A stretch of DNA of 64,000 nt from GCA-2709075 sp038146865 (GCA_038146865.1 JAYQSL010000002.1:372001-436000); one strand, 5' to 3'. Numbered from the stretch's first letter, positions 8,613 to 19,126 are shown. Translations and numbers: made by a program. The notes: a model not told the origin generated them from the letters alone.

Positions 8613-9707
8613 CTACAAACCTGCCTCTCGAAGGCGGGGTATTACCTCCTCTACAATCAAGGGAAGTTCTTCAACATAATTCACTAACGAAAAAGCTATA
8701 CCGGAAAGCCCAGCCTCGTGCATTTTAATAAATTTATTAGCTACATCTTCTGGAGATCCGATAACAGGATAACCGACATTCTTTGGCGGTAATTCTTTTA
8801 AGTATGCTTCAAAATTTTCAGTATTTTCTCTTGTAATCCCCTTTAGAGAGACCAACCCCTCAAGAGCTTTGTAGTCGGCTGCTTCCGTAGTGAAGTAATC
8901 AAAATATTGTTCCGCCTCAGACCTAGTGGGTCTGCATACCACATGACCTTGAGTATATACATTGGCCTCTCGGCCTAATGCTCTTGCATCCGATTTAAAT
9001 TTTGAAACAAAATCCGCTGACTTTTTTACATCTGACTCTCTAAAATTTGTAAAAAAAGCATGACAATGCCTAAGAGCGAAGGCGCGGCCCGTCTCTGATT
9101 GGCCTGCGTTTATAATAAGGGGGGATCCATCAGAATATAGCTTTGGTTTCGCGACTACATTGCTTAATTTCAAGTATTCCTCTTCATAATCAAAGGGCGT
9201 CTCCTCGTTCCACATTTTTTTTATTGCGGATATCCACTCCTCTGCAAACTCATACCTATCCCCATGCTCCCGTTGAGCGATACCTGACATCTGGAATTCC
9301 GGCTCATTCCAACCGACAACTATATTTAAGCCAAAGCGGCCACGACCAACATGATCTGCAGTAACAATTTGTTTTGCCGCCACCATGGGGTTAAACAATG
9401 GAGCGTGAACAGTGCCAAAAACCGTCAGCTTACTTGTTAGGGCAAGAAGACCGGTAGCCCAAGTGATCGTTTCAAAGGTTGTTCCCTGAAAATCAGTTGG
9501 ACCCCCATATCCCTTCCAACGCCCTATCGGCAGAATAAAGTCTATTCCACCATCATCAGCTATACGAGCCATGTCCGCACAGCTTTCCCAGTCCGCCAAC
9601 CACCGTTCTGGCAAAACATTGGCCGCACGACCTGACGAACAATTTGCTCCAAAAAGACCAAGTTTGAAGGGATGGTCAGAATACATCTTAAAGCGGCTTG
9701 AGCTCAT
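8613..9707 (-). CDS. LLM-class flavin-dependent monooxygenase, RutA-like
   Basis: A 364-residue luciferase-like TIM-barrel monooxygenase using reduced FMN. Segments matching the RutA/SsuD clade are GRFGLNIVVGWNEPEF (about 144-159) and LIINAGQSETGRAFA (about 198-212). ISTSK-like features of alkanesulfonate monooxygenase are not evident. The C-terminus has GSPEDVANKFIKMHEAG, the usual barrel-closing helix. A RutB-like hydrolase follows on the same strand. The likely role is oxidative opening of a pyrimidine-like ring or an amide; the closest named relatives are RutA and nitrilotriacetate/alkanesulfonate monooxygenases. The flavin reductase partner is not adjacent; a candidate is at 58028-58507. 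Confidence 0.83.
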   Translation of the reverse strand: MSSSRFKMYSDHPFKLGLFGANCSSGRAANVLPERWLADWESCADMARIADDGGIDFILPIGRWKGYGGPTDFQGTTFETITWATGLLALTSKLTVFGTVHAPLFNPMVAAKQIVTADHVGRGRFGLNIVVGWNEPEFQMSGIAQREHGDRYEFAEEWISAIKKMWNEETPFDYEEEYLKLSNVVAKPKLYSDGSPLIINAGQSETGRAFALRHCHAFFTNFRESDVKKSADFVSKFKSDARALGREANVYTQGHVVCRPTRSEAEQYFDYFTTEAADYKALEGLVSLKGITRENTENFEAYLKELPPKNVGYPVIGSPEDVANKFIKMHEAGLSGIAFSLVNYVEELPLIVEEVIPRLREAGL

Positions 9708-9899
9708 TTTAACCCCAAAAGCATTATTAATGATCGATAGGCTTGTGGAGATTATGGATGCTCTGACAAAGCGTGTAAAACAAGTTTTCTAACCATGCCG
9801 CGACAATTGAGCAAAGAATTTAGATTGGCATAGTTGGCACTGCTTTAAGGTCAACGGCACTCACCATAGACATGTACCCCATATGAGGAGTTGAAGTTA

Positions 9900-10052
9900 T
9901 CAACCTACCGTTTCGTCCAACATTGACTGAATATCATCTCGTTTTTCGGATCTACGAGACAATCCAAAAGTTTTTAAAATATTAGGATAGGCACCAAGTT
10001 CATGTCGTATTGCAGACTCAGCTAAGTAGTAAGCGACATCAATAAGTTTCAT
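9900..10052 (-). CDS. Small protein of 50 residues with strong ribosome binding site
   Basis: A 50-residue frame starts with ATG at 10052 after AAGGAGA at 8 nt spacing, a near-ideal Shine-Dalgarno. The product begins MKLIDVAYYLAESAIRH and is rich in charged residues later (LSRRSEKRDDIQSMLDE); it looks like a short helical cytoplasmic protein. I do not recognise it. It is the only likely gene between the MAPEG gene and the RutA-like gene. The strong start signal is the main support; codon evidence is limited by its size. Confidence 0.55.
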   Translation of the reverse strand: MKLIDVAYYLAESAIRHELGAYPNILKTFGLSRRSEKRDDIQSMLDETVG

Positions 10053-10221
10053 ATCTATTCTCCTTAACAACTAAGTTGCCGCCCCGTTAAGGATTTTTTT
10101 TTAGTTACGAACCTTTACACCGCCTGGATCTGTTTAGGATGCTGCGACCCGTCAAACTATGTTAAAAAGTCGCTTGCCCATCAATAATTGGGACGTTTGG
10201 CAGGAACAACTTTTGATGCCC

Positions 10222-10644
10222 TCAGGCCCTAAAACTTACATACACATTAAATAGCAAATCTATTGAAATCGCGGCCAGAGGCAGGTAGGTGCATATCATG
10301 CCGGAAATTCTAAGAAATGGATTGTAATCGTAAAAAGCAAAACAAATAGCATGGGCCACACGCCCATAAGAAAAAACGATACAAATCAAAGCGAGATACC
10401 CGAAAGACGTCTGTCCTAAGAGCTCAGCAACCAATAAAAGTATCGAGAAAAGGGGTACATATTCAGAGAAATTTCCATGTGCTCGCACATTTCTTTGCAG
10501 TTTAATGTCTGAAGTTTGTTCTTCCATTTTGAAAACAAGCTTCAAAACAGGACTGCCTCTAAAATAACCAATACGGATAGATAGAAATAAATAAAAAATG
10601 GTAAATACCGAGATAAAAATTGGGGTAAGAAACAACTGAGACAT
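10222..10644 (-). CDS. MAPEG-family membrane protein
   Basis: A 140-residue protein with four predicted membrane helices: about residues 3-24, 55-75, 78-98 and 112-133. The charged loop after the first helix holds MEEQTSDIKLQRNVRAHGNFSEYVPLF, where RNVRAHGNFSEY is the MAPEG glutathione-binding signature. The ATG at 10644 is preceded by GAGGAG; an in-frame upstream start would lack this. MAPEG proteins are glutathione transferases or peroxidases of the membrane. It lies between the RND pump and the small 50-residue gene, all minus strand. Exact activity unknown. Confidence 0.88.
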   Translation of the reverse strand: MSQLFLTPIFISVFTIFYLFLSIRIGYFRGSPVLKLVFKMEEQTSDIKLQRNVRAHGNFSEYVPLFSILLLVAELLGQTSFGYLALICIVFSYGRVAHAICFAFYDYNPFLRISGMICTYLPLAAISIDLLFNVYVSFRA

Positions 10645-10717
10645 TTTATCTCCTCTAATTTTTAACAAATTTCCTAGGCATCATTTATTCCTTCTGCACG
10701 TTCTGAATGCTTTTGAG

Positions 10718-13700
10718 TTATCCAATGTCTTTGTTCTGGTTTTTCTGGTTTCGTGCTTTCCACCAATTATTAAAATCGTTCTGGATGCCCATAATGGATG
10801 GGGCCACAAATAGCACCAATAAAGTAGTTATTGCCAAGCCAAATATGATGGTCACAGCCATAGGTATAAGAAACCGAGCCTGCAGGCTCGTCTCAAATAA
10901 CAAAGGGTTAACCCCCCTATGGTAGTCGCAGATGTGAGGATCACAGCTCTTAGCCTATCCCGAGTGCCACTTATAATGCTCTCAATTACCGGGTGTCCCG
11001 CAGAAACATATTCATCAATTGTCCTGACAAGGATTATTGAGTCATTAACTACGATACCAGATAATCCTACCAGTGAAATTAAGCTCAATATGGTTAGATC
11101 GTATCCTAAAAGGAGATGCCCTAATACGGCACCAACAAACCCAAGAGGGATAATAGCCATTACAACGATAGGTCTGGTGTAACTCGCAAAAACCCAGGCG
11201 AGAATAACATATATGGCCAAGAGCCCCACCAGGCTCCCGACTTGCATATCACCCAATGTCTGCTTTTGTTCTTCAGCACGACCCTGGAAGCTATAAACGA
11301 CATCATTTCTTATGGCTTATTTCTTTTAAACCGCCCCGTTCGAGTGCCGCTAATATTTTGTTATTGTTAGTGATCCTCTTATCTGTTTCGGCAGTCACTG
11401 AGACCTCCCTCTGACCACCTTCTCTGATTATTCGAGCAAATCCCTCCTTTATGGAATTCGACACCACCTCAGACAGAAGCACTTCAGCTCCGCTTTTACT
11501 TCTTAAATAAAACTCATCAAGACTTTCTACACTCCGACTATCCTCAGGATATTTGATGCGAATTTTCACCTCTTCATCGCCTCGAGGAAAACGTTTTACG
11601 ATTGCCCCTTCGAGCGCGTTCCGGACTTGCGTTCCTAAACTTTCTGAGGAGAATCCCAGAGAACGCCCCCTCGCATTGACTGCAAGAATTATCTCTTCGT
11701 TCCCATATTCCAGATTATCCTTGATTTCAGTCACGCCGGCATAGGTTTCCAATAACGATTTTACTTCAAGTGCTGCTTTTTTTAGATCGCCAAGATCAGA
11801 ACCTCTCAATCTGACATCAATATCACTCCCGGGCGGTCCACCCCGAGCCGGTTTAATTGTTACGCTGTTCATTCCGACAATTGGCGGGATATGGCGTCGC
11901 CATGTCTCTATGAGTGTTTTTGTCCGAATATCGCGTTTATCTGTTGGCACCAGCTCGACAACAATTCCACCTAGATTTTGCGATTGGGTTGTAGGCACAT
12001 CTCCGCGCGTTACAGTGCTTCCAAACTTGAGCAAACTAAATTTTATTAATCCCCCCTGACCACCCGTGAGTTCCGCTTGAGCTGCCAGCAGGGATCTGCC
12101 TATCTCTCTAACCGCTAGTTCCGTCTCCTGACGGGACGTGCCTGCATCCATTTGCAAGCTTGCGTACAACTTATCAGCCTCAGGGGCTGAGAAGAAAGTA
12201 AAGTTTAATCTGCCACCTGCAACGAGGCCCAGGCTAAGAATTAACAGTGCAACGGCGATTGAAACCGTGCCATACCGCCATTGAAGAGTATATTGAAGCG
12301 CTTGTTTGAATGCTCCATCTCTAAACTCATCAAAACACGAGTTAAAACGCCTCTGCCACGGGTTCAATTTGTTGGCGGTGCCGTGGAAGGCTCGGCGCAA
12401 ATGTCCGGGCAAAACGAGAAAACACTCAATCAAGCTAGCGATTATCATGGCGATCACAACGAGTGGGATACCCCTTATGATATCACCAATAACATCAGAA
12501 ATAATTAGGAGGGGAGTAAAGGCCGCTATCGTTGTTAATGAGGACGACAATACGGGGGCTGCCATTCGACTGGCGCCGAGTGTTGCGGCATCCTCGGCAT
12601 CAAGGCCGCCACGAAACTGCATATCTGCGTGTTCCCCAACAACTATAGCGTCATCAACAACGATCCCAAGCGCCATTATCATCCCAAATAAACTAACCAT
12701 ATTGATGGACTGCCCGCTTATCAGCATCACTCCAACTGTAGCCATAATCGCCACCGGAATTCCCACCGCTATCCAGATGGCGACAGGCACACTCAAAAAC
12801 AAAAACAGTATGATTATAATCAGCAAAAGACCGGTAAGACCGTTTTTCAGCAGCAAAGAAATTCGGCTGCGAATTAGGTCTGATTGCACATCAAAATTTT
12901 CGATAGATAGGTTTTTGGGGACCGAAGGCTTCAACCTTTTTAGATACGAGGCCACAATTTCTGATACCTCAAGTGCATCAGCCGATAATGCCCGCTGGAT
13001 ATGCAGTTCAATAGCAGCAAGACCATTGCGTTCCAAAGTTGGCTGATCTTGATCAAAATTTTCGCTAAGGTCAGCAATATCTTGTAAATAAACCTTAGCG
13101 CCATTTTCTAGGGCCCTGATCTCTGTGCGCCCCAAACCATCCGTGGTTGTCTCTGAACCTATAAATCGTATCGATTTTAATACAGAACTCTGCAGCTGGC
13201 CTGAGGGGAGGTCCTTTGAGGTGGTTTGGATGCTTTTAGCAATTTGCTCGATCGTCAGATTGTACTGAAGTAGTTTATCTGGCCGCACTTTGATCCAAAT
13301 TTCTTCATCTCGTGAACCAATTATATCAACCTTATCAATACCTTGATCTAACAATTCATCTCGAATTCTTTTAGCCATAGCCTTGAGGGACCCCTCTGGA
13401 TACGGACCCGAGATTACGATCCGGCTAATTGTATCGTATCGCTCGACCCGCTTTATCTCGGGTTTTTCGCTGTCCTTCGGCAGCGTATTGACACGACTAA
13501 CAGCGGTCTGCACATCGGAGAGCGCTGCTTGCATATTGGTTCCTGGAAAAAATTCTATGGATAGGTTAGCGAGACCGTCAGCTGACGTGGTCCGCACGCG
13601 TTTGACGCCGTCCAAGAAGCGGACCTCTGGCTCCAGCGCTTGAACTATATTGTTATCAACATCTTCCGGGCTCGCTCCAGGCCACTGGACCTTAACTCCC

Positions 13701-13852
13701 ACGACATCAATCCCAAAGTCTGGGAAAAACTGAGTATTCATTTCCCGAAGGGAAAATAACCCAGCGATGATCATAATCATCATTAAAAGGTTGGCGGCTG
13801 TTGGATGACGAGAAAAAAGCCTGATTGGTGAGACTAAGTCAGTTTTCGACAT
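10718..13852 (-). pseudogene. RND efflux transporter, broken by two frameshifts
   Basis: Three consecutive frames make one RND permease of about 1045 residues, the normal length. The first frame (13852-11303) carries helix 1, the porter domains and the helix 2-6 block with GIVVDDAIVVGEHAD, the proton-relay helix. An extra A near 11320 ends that frame; the next frame continues RNDVVYSFQGRAEE into LSLVGLSGIVVNDSIILV. One missing C in a CCC run near 10905 breaks it again, and the last helices follow (MAVTIIFGLAITTLLVLFVAP). Each break is a one-base indel, and the sequence either side is fully conserved, so this is either a recent pseudogene or a sequencing error. It pairs with the membrane-fusion protein upstream, 7 bp away. 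Confidence 0.85.
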
Positions 13853-13859
13853 TTTGTAA

Positions 13860-15143
13860 TTAGCGTTCCACGACTTTCAATCCAGGTCCGATCTCGCTGA
13901 GCCGTGTCACCACAACTTTGTCCCCGTTCGCGATCTCTCCCTTAACTAGAATATCTGTGCCACTTTTTAGAACTACTTCTACTTTCTTTTCCGTCAACCG
14001 ATCACCCAAAATAACGTAAACTTTATCTCCATAAAGCGCCGTCTCCGGCAGCCGCATTACTTGTTTTTGAAGCTTGCCAGTCAAATAAATTTCTACAAAG
14101 ATGCCGGGTCGGAGAAGACTATTGCGTGTTAAGCCCTCCAACTGCGCATACAGATTTATACCACCAGCGTCAGGATCAACTGAACTATCGTATCGTCTCA
14201 CGATCGCCGTGTACTGTCGTTTGCCTCCGCTCCGCCACAAGACATCAACTTTTTTTCTAACTAGTTCGTTTGTCCGGCTAAGCTCACCAAATTCACGATT
14301 TCCAATTTGAAATTTAACCTCCAAATCTTTTGCCTGAATGATTTTGCCCAACGGAGTCCCAATTGAGACATACCGGCCTGGTGCGGTTTCAACGGACTTA
14401 AGAAACCCATCGAATGGTGCTAAGAGCCTGGTGGAGGAAAGTTTCCTTTTTGCTCTCTTGACTGCCTCAGCTCTGCGATTAATCACTGCAAGCTGTTTGT
14501 CTAAACCAGATGCAATTTTTTTTAATAATCTTTCACGGTTGACTGCATTTTGTCGAGTTTGACTTAAGGCCATTTTAGCTTCGTCGAACCGTTGTTCAGA
14601 AATATTTTTACGTTTGATTAGGCGTGAAAGTCTTGCGGTTTCACGTTGCCTCAACTCGGTTTGTTCTTTGTCGAATTTTAACAGCTTCTTGGTGCCATCA
14701 TAATCAGCTTTCAACTCCGCAAAACTAGCCTCCGCCTCTGCCAGTTCGTTCTCGCGTTCAATAAGATCAGATTGATAGTCGAGCGGATCGATGCGAACGA
14801 GAATGTCTGAACGGGAGACTATACCCCCATTTTTAAAATTATTATTAACGGTGAGCACGCGACCATTAACCTCTGCTCGGAGATCGGCGACACGACCAGC
14901 GACCACTTGACCGTAAAACCGATGTTTTACTGAGACGTCTCCAATTTCGACACGGACAGTCTTAACCCCCCAAACTCTCTCTTGGGCTGGCCTATTTTGG
15001 ATTTCTGGCTTCGTATTTTTAAGGGCTAAAAAGATCGCACTTGCACAAAATAAAATGGCGATTGGCACAACAATTTTCGTGCTAACAGACCCAATGGATT
15101 GACGGGACTTTGCTATTAATCTCGTAGAGAATGGCTCTCTCAT
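13860..15143 (-). CDS. RND periplasmic adaptor (membrane fusion protein)
   Basis: A 427-residue HlyD/AcrA-type adaptor. A single membrane anchor (IVVPIAILFCASAIFLAL) lies near residues 24-41. It is followed by a barrel-sandwich half (AEVNGRVLTVNNNFKNGGIVSRSDILVRIDP), a long helical hairpin rich in Glu, Arg and Leu, the second lipoyl half (LLAPFDGFLKSVETAPGRYVSIG) and a beta-barrel. ATG at 15143 is chosen because GGAG lies 9 nt before it; the GTG 15 bp upstream has no such site. It links the inner-membrane RND pump to an outer-membrane channel, whose gene is not in the window. Confidence 0.9.
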   Translation of the reverse strand: MREPFSTRLIAKSRQSIGSVSTKIVVPIAILFCASAIFLALKNTKPEIQNRPAQERVWGVKTVRVEIGDVSVKHRFYGQVVAGRVADLRAEVNGRVLTVNNNFKNGGIVSRSDILVRIDPLDYQSDLIERENELAEAEASFAELKADYDGTKKLLKFDKEQTELRQRETARLSRLIKRKNISEQRFDEAKMALSQTRQNAVNRERLLKKIASGLDKQLAVINRRAEAVKRAKRKLSSTRLLAPFDGFLKSVETAPGRYVSIGTPLGKIIQAKDLEVKFQIGNREFGELSRTNELVRKKVDVLWRSGGKRQYTAIVRRYDSSVDPDAGGINLYAQLEGLTRNSLLRPGIFVEIYLTGKLQKQVMRLPETALYGDKVYVILGDRLTEKKVEVVLKSGTDILVKGEIANGDKVVVTRLSEIGPGLKVVER

Positions 15144-15368
15144 TGGTATAATCTCCACAGGAGCTTAGACGGCTTTTCGACGTCGTATCAAAAAATAGGG
15201 CGGTTTTCGCTAAGATCCTGAAAATCAGACGACTACCCTTAAGGTAATGTTTCCTCTCTGCCAGACAACAATCCTGTTTTACAAATCTAGCTTGGAATGC
15301 TCTAGGTCAAGGCTAAAGCTCCGAAAAAGAGATGAAATTGAGGCTTCAATTACTCCAAATGTTAGATT

Positions 15369-16776
15369 ATGTCGAAGGTAAAGGGAGCTAGTTATCGACT
15401 TGCGCCGACCAGAACTACTTACCACAAGTTTCACTCTTGGAAACGAAGTGGGGGCGCTATACGACGCCTTATTAAATCCAAAATCTACTGTTTTATGGGT
15501 TTTTATTTAACCATCGCCCAAGCCCGAAACACTACCAGGCTTACGCAAAGATTTGCGGAGAAAACAGAGTTCCCTCTCGGTAAAGAGCACATCTTCCACG
15601 ACGCTGAAATCCGTGGCTATGCGTTAAGGGTTCGGAAAAACGGTTTAAGAGTTTGGACCTACTTTGACGGCGCCTCAAAAAAGACCCTGGGGACGATAAA
15701 CGAACTATCCGAGCAAAGTGCTCGAAAACGGGTAACCGAGTTAAAACTCGCAAAGCGGGTTGGCAGAGACTTAATTGCAGAAGAACGTGCAACAGCCGCC
15801 AAAGCGAGAAAAGCCTCCGAAAAAGAACGTTTAACTGCGGGGTATTGTTTCGACAGATACTTAAGTCTCAGGAGAGTTTAGGAAAGGAGTCACCTTAAAT
15901 CACGCCAGAAGACAAGAAAGGCTGATAGCAAAACATATACTTTCAAATAAGCGGGAAATGGTTAAGCCAATTTCAGAGCTTAATTACTTATCTATGGTTG
16001 CCTTTGTCGATAGCGTTCCTGAGGAATGTTGGAGCGATAAACAAAAATTACTTGGAGCAATTAAAAAGGCTTATAAGTTTTTCAGAAAATCATCGGAAAT
16101 AGCTGGGCCATATCAAGGTTCTCGATTTGAAATGTGCCCAATGCCCCCAATCGATGATCTCAAACCAAAGAGCAAGGTGAGGTACGGCCACCTCTCAATA
16201 GAAGAATTAGCAATCGCTTATGCCGCTGCATTGAGGATGAAAGAACAAAACCTCTGGCACAGCGGTTTCCTGAGGTTGTGTATCCTGCTTCCCCGCAGAA
16301 CTGGAACCATCAGAGCAATGCGTTGGGATAACTTAATCCTAACCCCCACAGATGGTAGCCTTCCGAGATGGATAGTGCCGGCAGCCTTCAATAAAAAGGG
16401 CCCGGGAAACGGCAACGGACAAATTCAAGAGGTTCCGCTCACCCAGCGGATGATATCCATTTTGCGGGAAATGGAGCCGGCGGGAGATTTCGTATTTGGA
16501 GGGGAGAGCATTCGAATAAACCCAAGCAGGATTGTGCAAAAGCTTCGCGATTGGTCAGGACTTCACACTGACCGAAACGGAAACCAATGGGATTTACATT
16601 CTGTGAGAAAGACAATTGCCTCTTCCAGGTTAGGATTAACTCATATGCAGATGATTGAATTCATTTGCGGTCGAAGGCCGAATATCGGAGCCCAAAAAAA
16701 TTATTATCATGGACATTATTTGGAAGAACAATTGGAGACTCTGATGATCTGGGAAAGAATGTTGTTCACACCATAG
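15369..16776 (+). pseudogene. Tyrosine integrase, frameshifted
   Basis: The first frame (to 15881) has an arm-DNA-binding domain of the DUF4102 type (HDAEIRGYALRVRKNGLRVW). The second frame, open from just after a TAA at about 15862 to 16776, has the core and catalytic domains: Arg in LLPRRTGTIRAMRW, HxxR in LHSVRKTIAS and the tyrosine in QKNYYHGHYLE. The two overlap around 15862-15879, so one base is gained or lost there. Together they give a normal-length P4-type integrase. The true start may be the ATG at 15495 (MGFYLTIAQA) rather than 15369. If the frameshift is real, the element cannot excise by itself. Confidence 0.85.
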
Positions 16777-16832
16777 CTCACCAGTTTTATACTAAATATT
16801 GTAATTTTTTAAAATCTAAGCACAAAATATTG

Positions 16833-16862
16833 TTGACGGCTTTTCTTGGGATCCTGTAGAAT
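16833..16862 (+). promoter_or_regulatory. Sigma-70-type promoter upstream of alpA/xis
   Basis: TTGACG (16833-16838) and TAGAAT (16857-16862) are separated by 18 bp, close to the sigma-70 consensus. It lies just after the integrase gene and points toward the alpA/xis gene, about 300 bp upstream of it. Confidence 0.55.
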
Positions 16863-16924
16863 CATGGAATAGTCGTTCTGATACTTCGACTATGAATGAT
16901 TAGGCGCAGCCTTTCTGACCTTGG

Positions 16925-17069
16925 GATACCCGTGACGGCGGCCCCAAAAAAGCGAGATACCTGCAGTAGTCTTAATCAGGATGTTACTTAAAGTGTCAGC
17001 CGAGATTAAATGCGGCCTTTAGGATACGGATACCCCACGAACAGTGGGCCCTTAAAGTAAAAGATACCC
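16925..17069 (+). repeat. Directly repeated GATACC motifs in a long leader
   Basis: GATACC occurs at 16925, 16956, 17028 and 17063 and GATACG at 17023, all on the same strand, between the promoter and the alpA/xis start. Two small hairpins also lie here: CCCAC-gaaca-GTGGG (17034-17048) and CCCG-tttt-CGGG (17073-17084). The 382-bp stretch 16777-17158 otherwise has no gene. The repeats may bind the AlpA/Xis-like protein or an integrase arm domain. Confidence 0.5.
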
Positions 17070-17158
17070 AAACCCGTTTTCGGGCTCTCGGAGGAGTAAA
17101 TCGCGGTAAGCGCAAAAAGCGCAAGCCATTGTTTGTTTCTCTAGTCGAGGATTTGAAA

Positions 17159-17371
17159 ATGGGTAATCAGACCTTTCAAAAACGATTTCTTACGACCTCA
17201 GAGGCGGCCGAGTATCTTGGCCTTGCCACTAAGACACTCGCCAATTACCGATCTCTTGGTATAGGACCGGCACACCGAAAGGTCGGCAACCGCATCTTTT
17301 ATGAGCTAGATCATCTCGAAGCTCATATTTGCACCAAACCTTTGCGGTTCTGTTCGAGTGTAGAACGATGA
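17159..17371 (+). CDS. AlpA/Xis-like helix-turn-helix protein
   Basis: A 70-residue winged-helix MerR-like DNA-binding protein. FLTTSEAAEYLGLATKTLANYR (10-31) is the helix-turn-helix and IGPAHRKVGNRIFYELDHLE (35-54) the wing typical of AlpA regulators and excisionases. ATG at 17159 is chosen because the domain begins there and GAGGAT precedes it; a start 30 bp upstream is possible. Its stop overlaps the next start as ATGA, so the replication gene is translationally coupled. In P4-like satellites AlpA activates the integrase and element genes; here it could do either job. Confidence 0.82.
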   Translation: MGNQTFQKRFLTTSEAAEYLGLATKTLANYRSLGIGPAHRKVGNRIFYELDHLEAHICTKPLRFCSSVER

Positions 17372-19119
17372 CTCGAGCCCCGGTTTCCATTGAGGCTGTC
17401 GCTAAACATTACCTGGGTGACCCGATGCAGAATTACAATAACGAGTGGCGTTACGGTAACAAGGGCAGTCTCTCTATCGACCTCGAGAAGGATGCATGGT
17501 TTGATCATGAGGCGCAGGAAGGCGGCGGCGTTGTTGATCTCATTAAACGGAGTGAGGGCCCGGGTGCCAATATTGCGCAAATTTTATCTGAAAAATTTGG
17601 CGTACCACCTGATCACCAAAAACCCACGCGAACATATGGTCCTCCGCGAATCCATGACTACGACGGATTTTATCAAAAGATAAAAACGGATGATGGTCGA
17701 TGGTCTACGCAACACCGAGATCAAAACGGCGACCTTTCTCTCGGTCTTGGAGACGCAAAGCACCGACTATATCGTCAGACAGAGCTCGAACGTTTGCCCA
17801 AAGGCCAAGATGTTTATTTTGTCGAAGGAGAAAAAGACGCCGATAGTTTAATTAGGCTCGGTCTAAACGCTGTGACATCTGGCGGTGTGTCTTCATGGCG
17901 AAACGAATTTGGGCCTTTTTTCTCCGGTATGAATGTCAAAATTATTGGGGACAATGATGCAGCTGGTAGAGGGTTCGTTTGCAAAGTTGCTGCGGCTCTC
18001 AGGGATTATGCCTCATCAATTCAGATTTACGAGTTACCCGGGCTACCAGAAAAGGGTGATCTCACCGATTGGCTAGAAACACATTCAAAGGAAGAATTCC
18101 TGGGCCTCCAACCCACGCTTGGTTTGCCCCAGGGAAAGTTCAAACTATTCACGCTTCAGGCACTAGCAGCGTTACCGGAGCCTCAGTTCCTTATTGATCG
18201 TGTAATCCTCGAGGGAACCGATGTCATATTGCATGGAGAGTCCGGCGCCCATAAATCCGGAACCGCCATTTCACTTGCGGTCAGTGTTGCCGCAGGCGCC
18301 GCATGGATTGGCCATAAGGCGAAGCAAGGAAAAGTGCTTTTCATTGCTGGTGAAGGTGGAACTCTTCTCAATCGCAGGATCCGCGCGGCACTGAAAAGTT
18401 ATGAGTTAGAGGATCAGGGAAACATTCACGTCATTAGTGACAACGCAGAACTATATCCAGGCGAGAAAGATACCGAAGAATTAGAGGCAATCGCAAAATA
18501 CCAAAATTATAGCCTTATTATCTGGGACACGATCTCTCAGCACAGTGGCAGTGCTACTGAAAATAGCGATGAAATGAAAACCGTGCTTCGCAACATGCGA
18601 AAAGTCGCGCGCGCATGCAATGCGACAAACTTAATCGTAGCCCATCCAGGTAAGGATGCGTCGCGAGGAATTCGGGGTTGGTCTGGGCAGCTCAATAATG
18701 TGGATACCGTCATCAAACAGAGTCGCGACGAATACTCGATCGAACTCAGCTGCGAGAAGCAGAAAGATGCCGCGCCTTTTGACCAAATAGGTTTGTCTTA
18801 TGAAATCGTTGATGATGCTCCGGTAATTATAGAAGGCCAAAAACCAAACAGTGTAACCAGTGATCGTCGTCTTTCTAAAAATTCAAAGCTTGCTTACCGA
18901 GCACTATGCGAAGTCTTAGCGAGGAACGACTCAATAATCGGCCGGCCTCATTGCACCGAGGAGGAGTGGAGGAAAGAGTGCAGTCGACGCGGTCTTGGTG
19001 GGACCGAAAATCGGGACAGTCAGAAGAAAGCCTTTAAACGCGCTTACAACGATTTACAGGAGAGTCACTTCTATGTGCTCGATCAGCGGGTCTACCTTGT
19101 TCAAAAGAAGGAGGGGTAA
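17368..19119 (+). CDS. Replication protein: TOPRIM primase plus RepA-like hexameric ATPase
   Basis: A 583-residue two-domain protein. The TOPRIM domain has VYFVEGEKDADS (VEGE at 152-155) and IIGDNDAAG (Asp195, Asp197), the metal-binding Glu and DxD. The C-terminal RecA/RepA-like ATPase has Walker A GESGAHKSGT (290-299, Lys296) and Walker B SLIIWDT (Asp387). The N-terminal region (WRYGNKGSLSIDLEKDAWFDHE) resembles the start of phage P4-type primases without a clear zinc finger. This architecture suits a satellite or plasmid replicase that unwinds and primes its own origin. Start ATG overlaps the upstream stop. The iteron region follows within 8 bp. Confidence 0.85.
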   Translation: MTRAPVSIEAVAKHYLGDPMQNYNNEWRYGNKGSLSIDLEKDAWFDHEAQEGGGVVDLIKRSEGPGANIAQILSEKFGVPPDHQKPTRTYGPPRIHDYDGFYQKIKTDDGRWSTQHRDQNGDLSLGLGDAKHRLYRQTELERLPKGQDVYFVEGEKDADSLIRLGLNAVTSGGVSSWRNEFGPFFSGMNVKIIGDNDAAGRGFVCKVAAALRDYASSIQIYELPGLPEKGDLTDWLETHSKEEFLGLQPTLGLPQGKFKLFTLQALAALPEPQFLIDRVILEGTDVILHGESGAHKSGTAISLAVSVAAGAAWIGHKAKQGKVLFIAGEGGTLLNRRIRAALKSYELEDQGNIHVISDNAELYPGEKDTEELEAIAKYQNYSLIIWDTISQHSGSATENSDEMKTVLRNMRKVARACNATNLIVAHPGKDASRGIRGWSGQLNNVDTVIKQSRDEYSIELSCEKQKDAAPFDQIGLSYEIVDDAPVIIEGQKPNSVTSDRRLSKNSKLAYRALCEVLARNDSIIGRPHCTEEEWRKECSRRGLGGTENRDSQKKAFKRAYNDLQESHFYVLDQRVYLVQKKEG

Positions 19120-19126
19120 ATCATGC

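Noticed and set aside
12306..13046. 246-codon plus-strand open frame
   Set aside because: It is antisense to the RND permease, whose membrane helices and motifs are clear; Ser/Ile/Thr-rich product is typical of the shadow of a hydrophobic protein.
15150..15368. att site or tRNA next to the integrase
   Set aside because: No tRNA fold and no direct repeat shared with 21310-21410 or 26690-26730 was found by eye.
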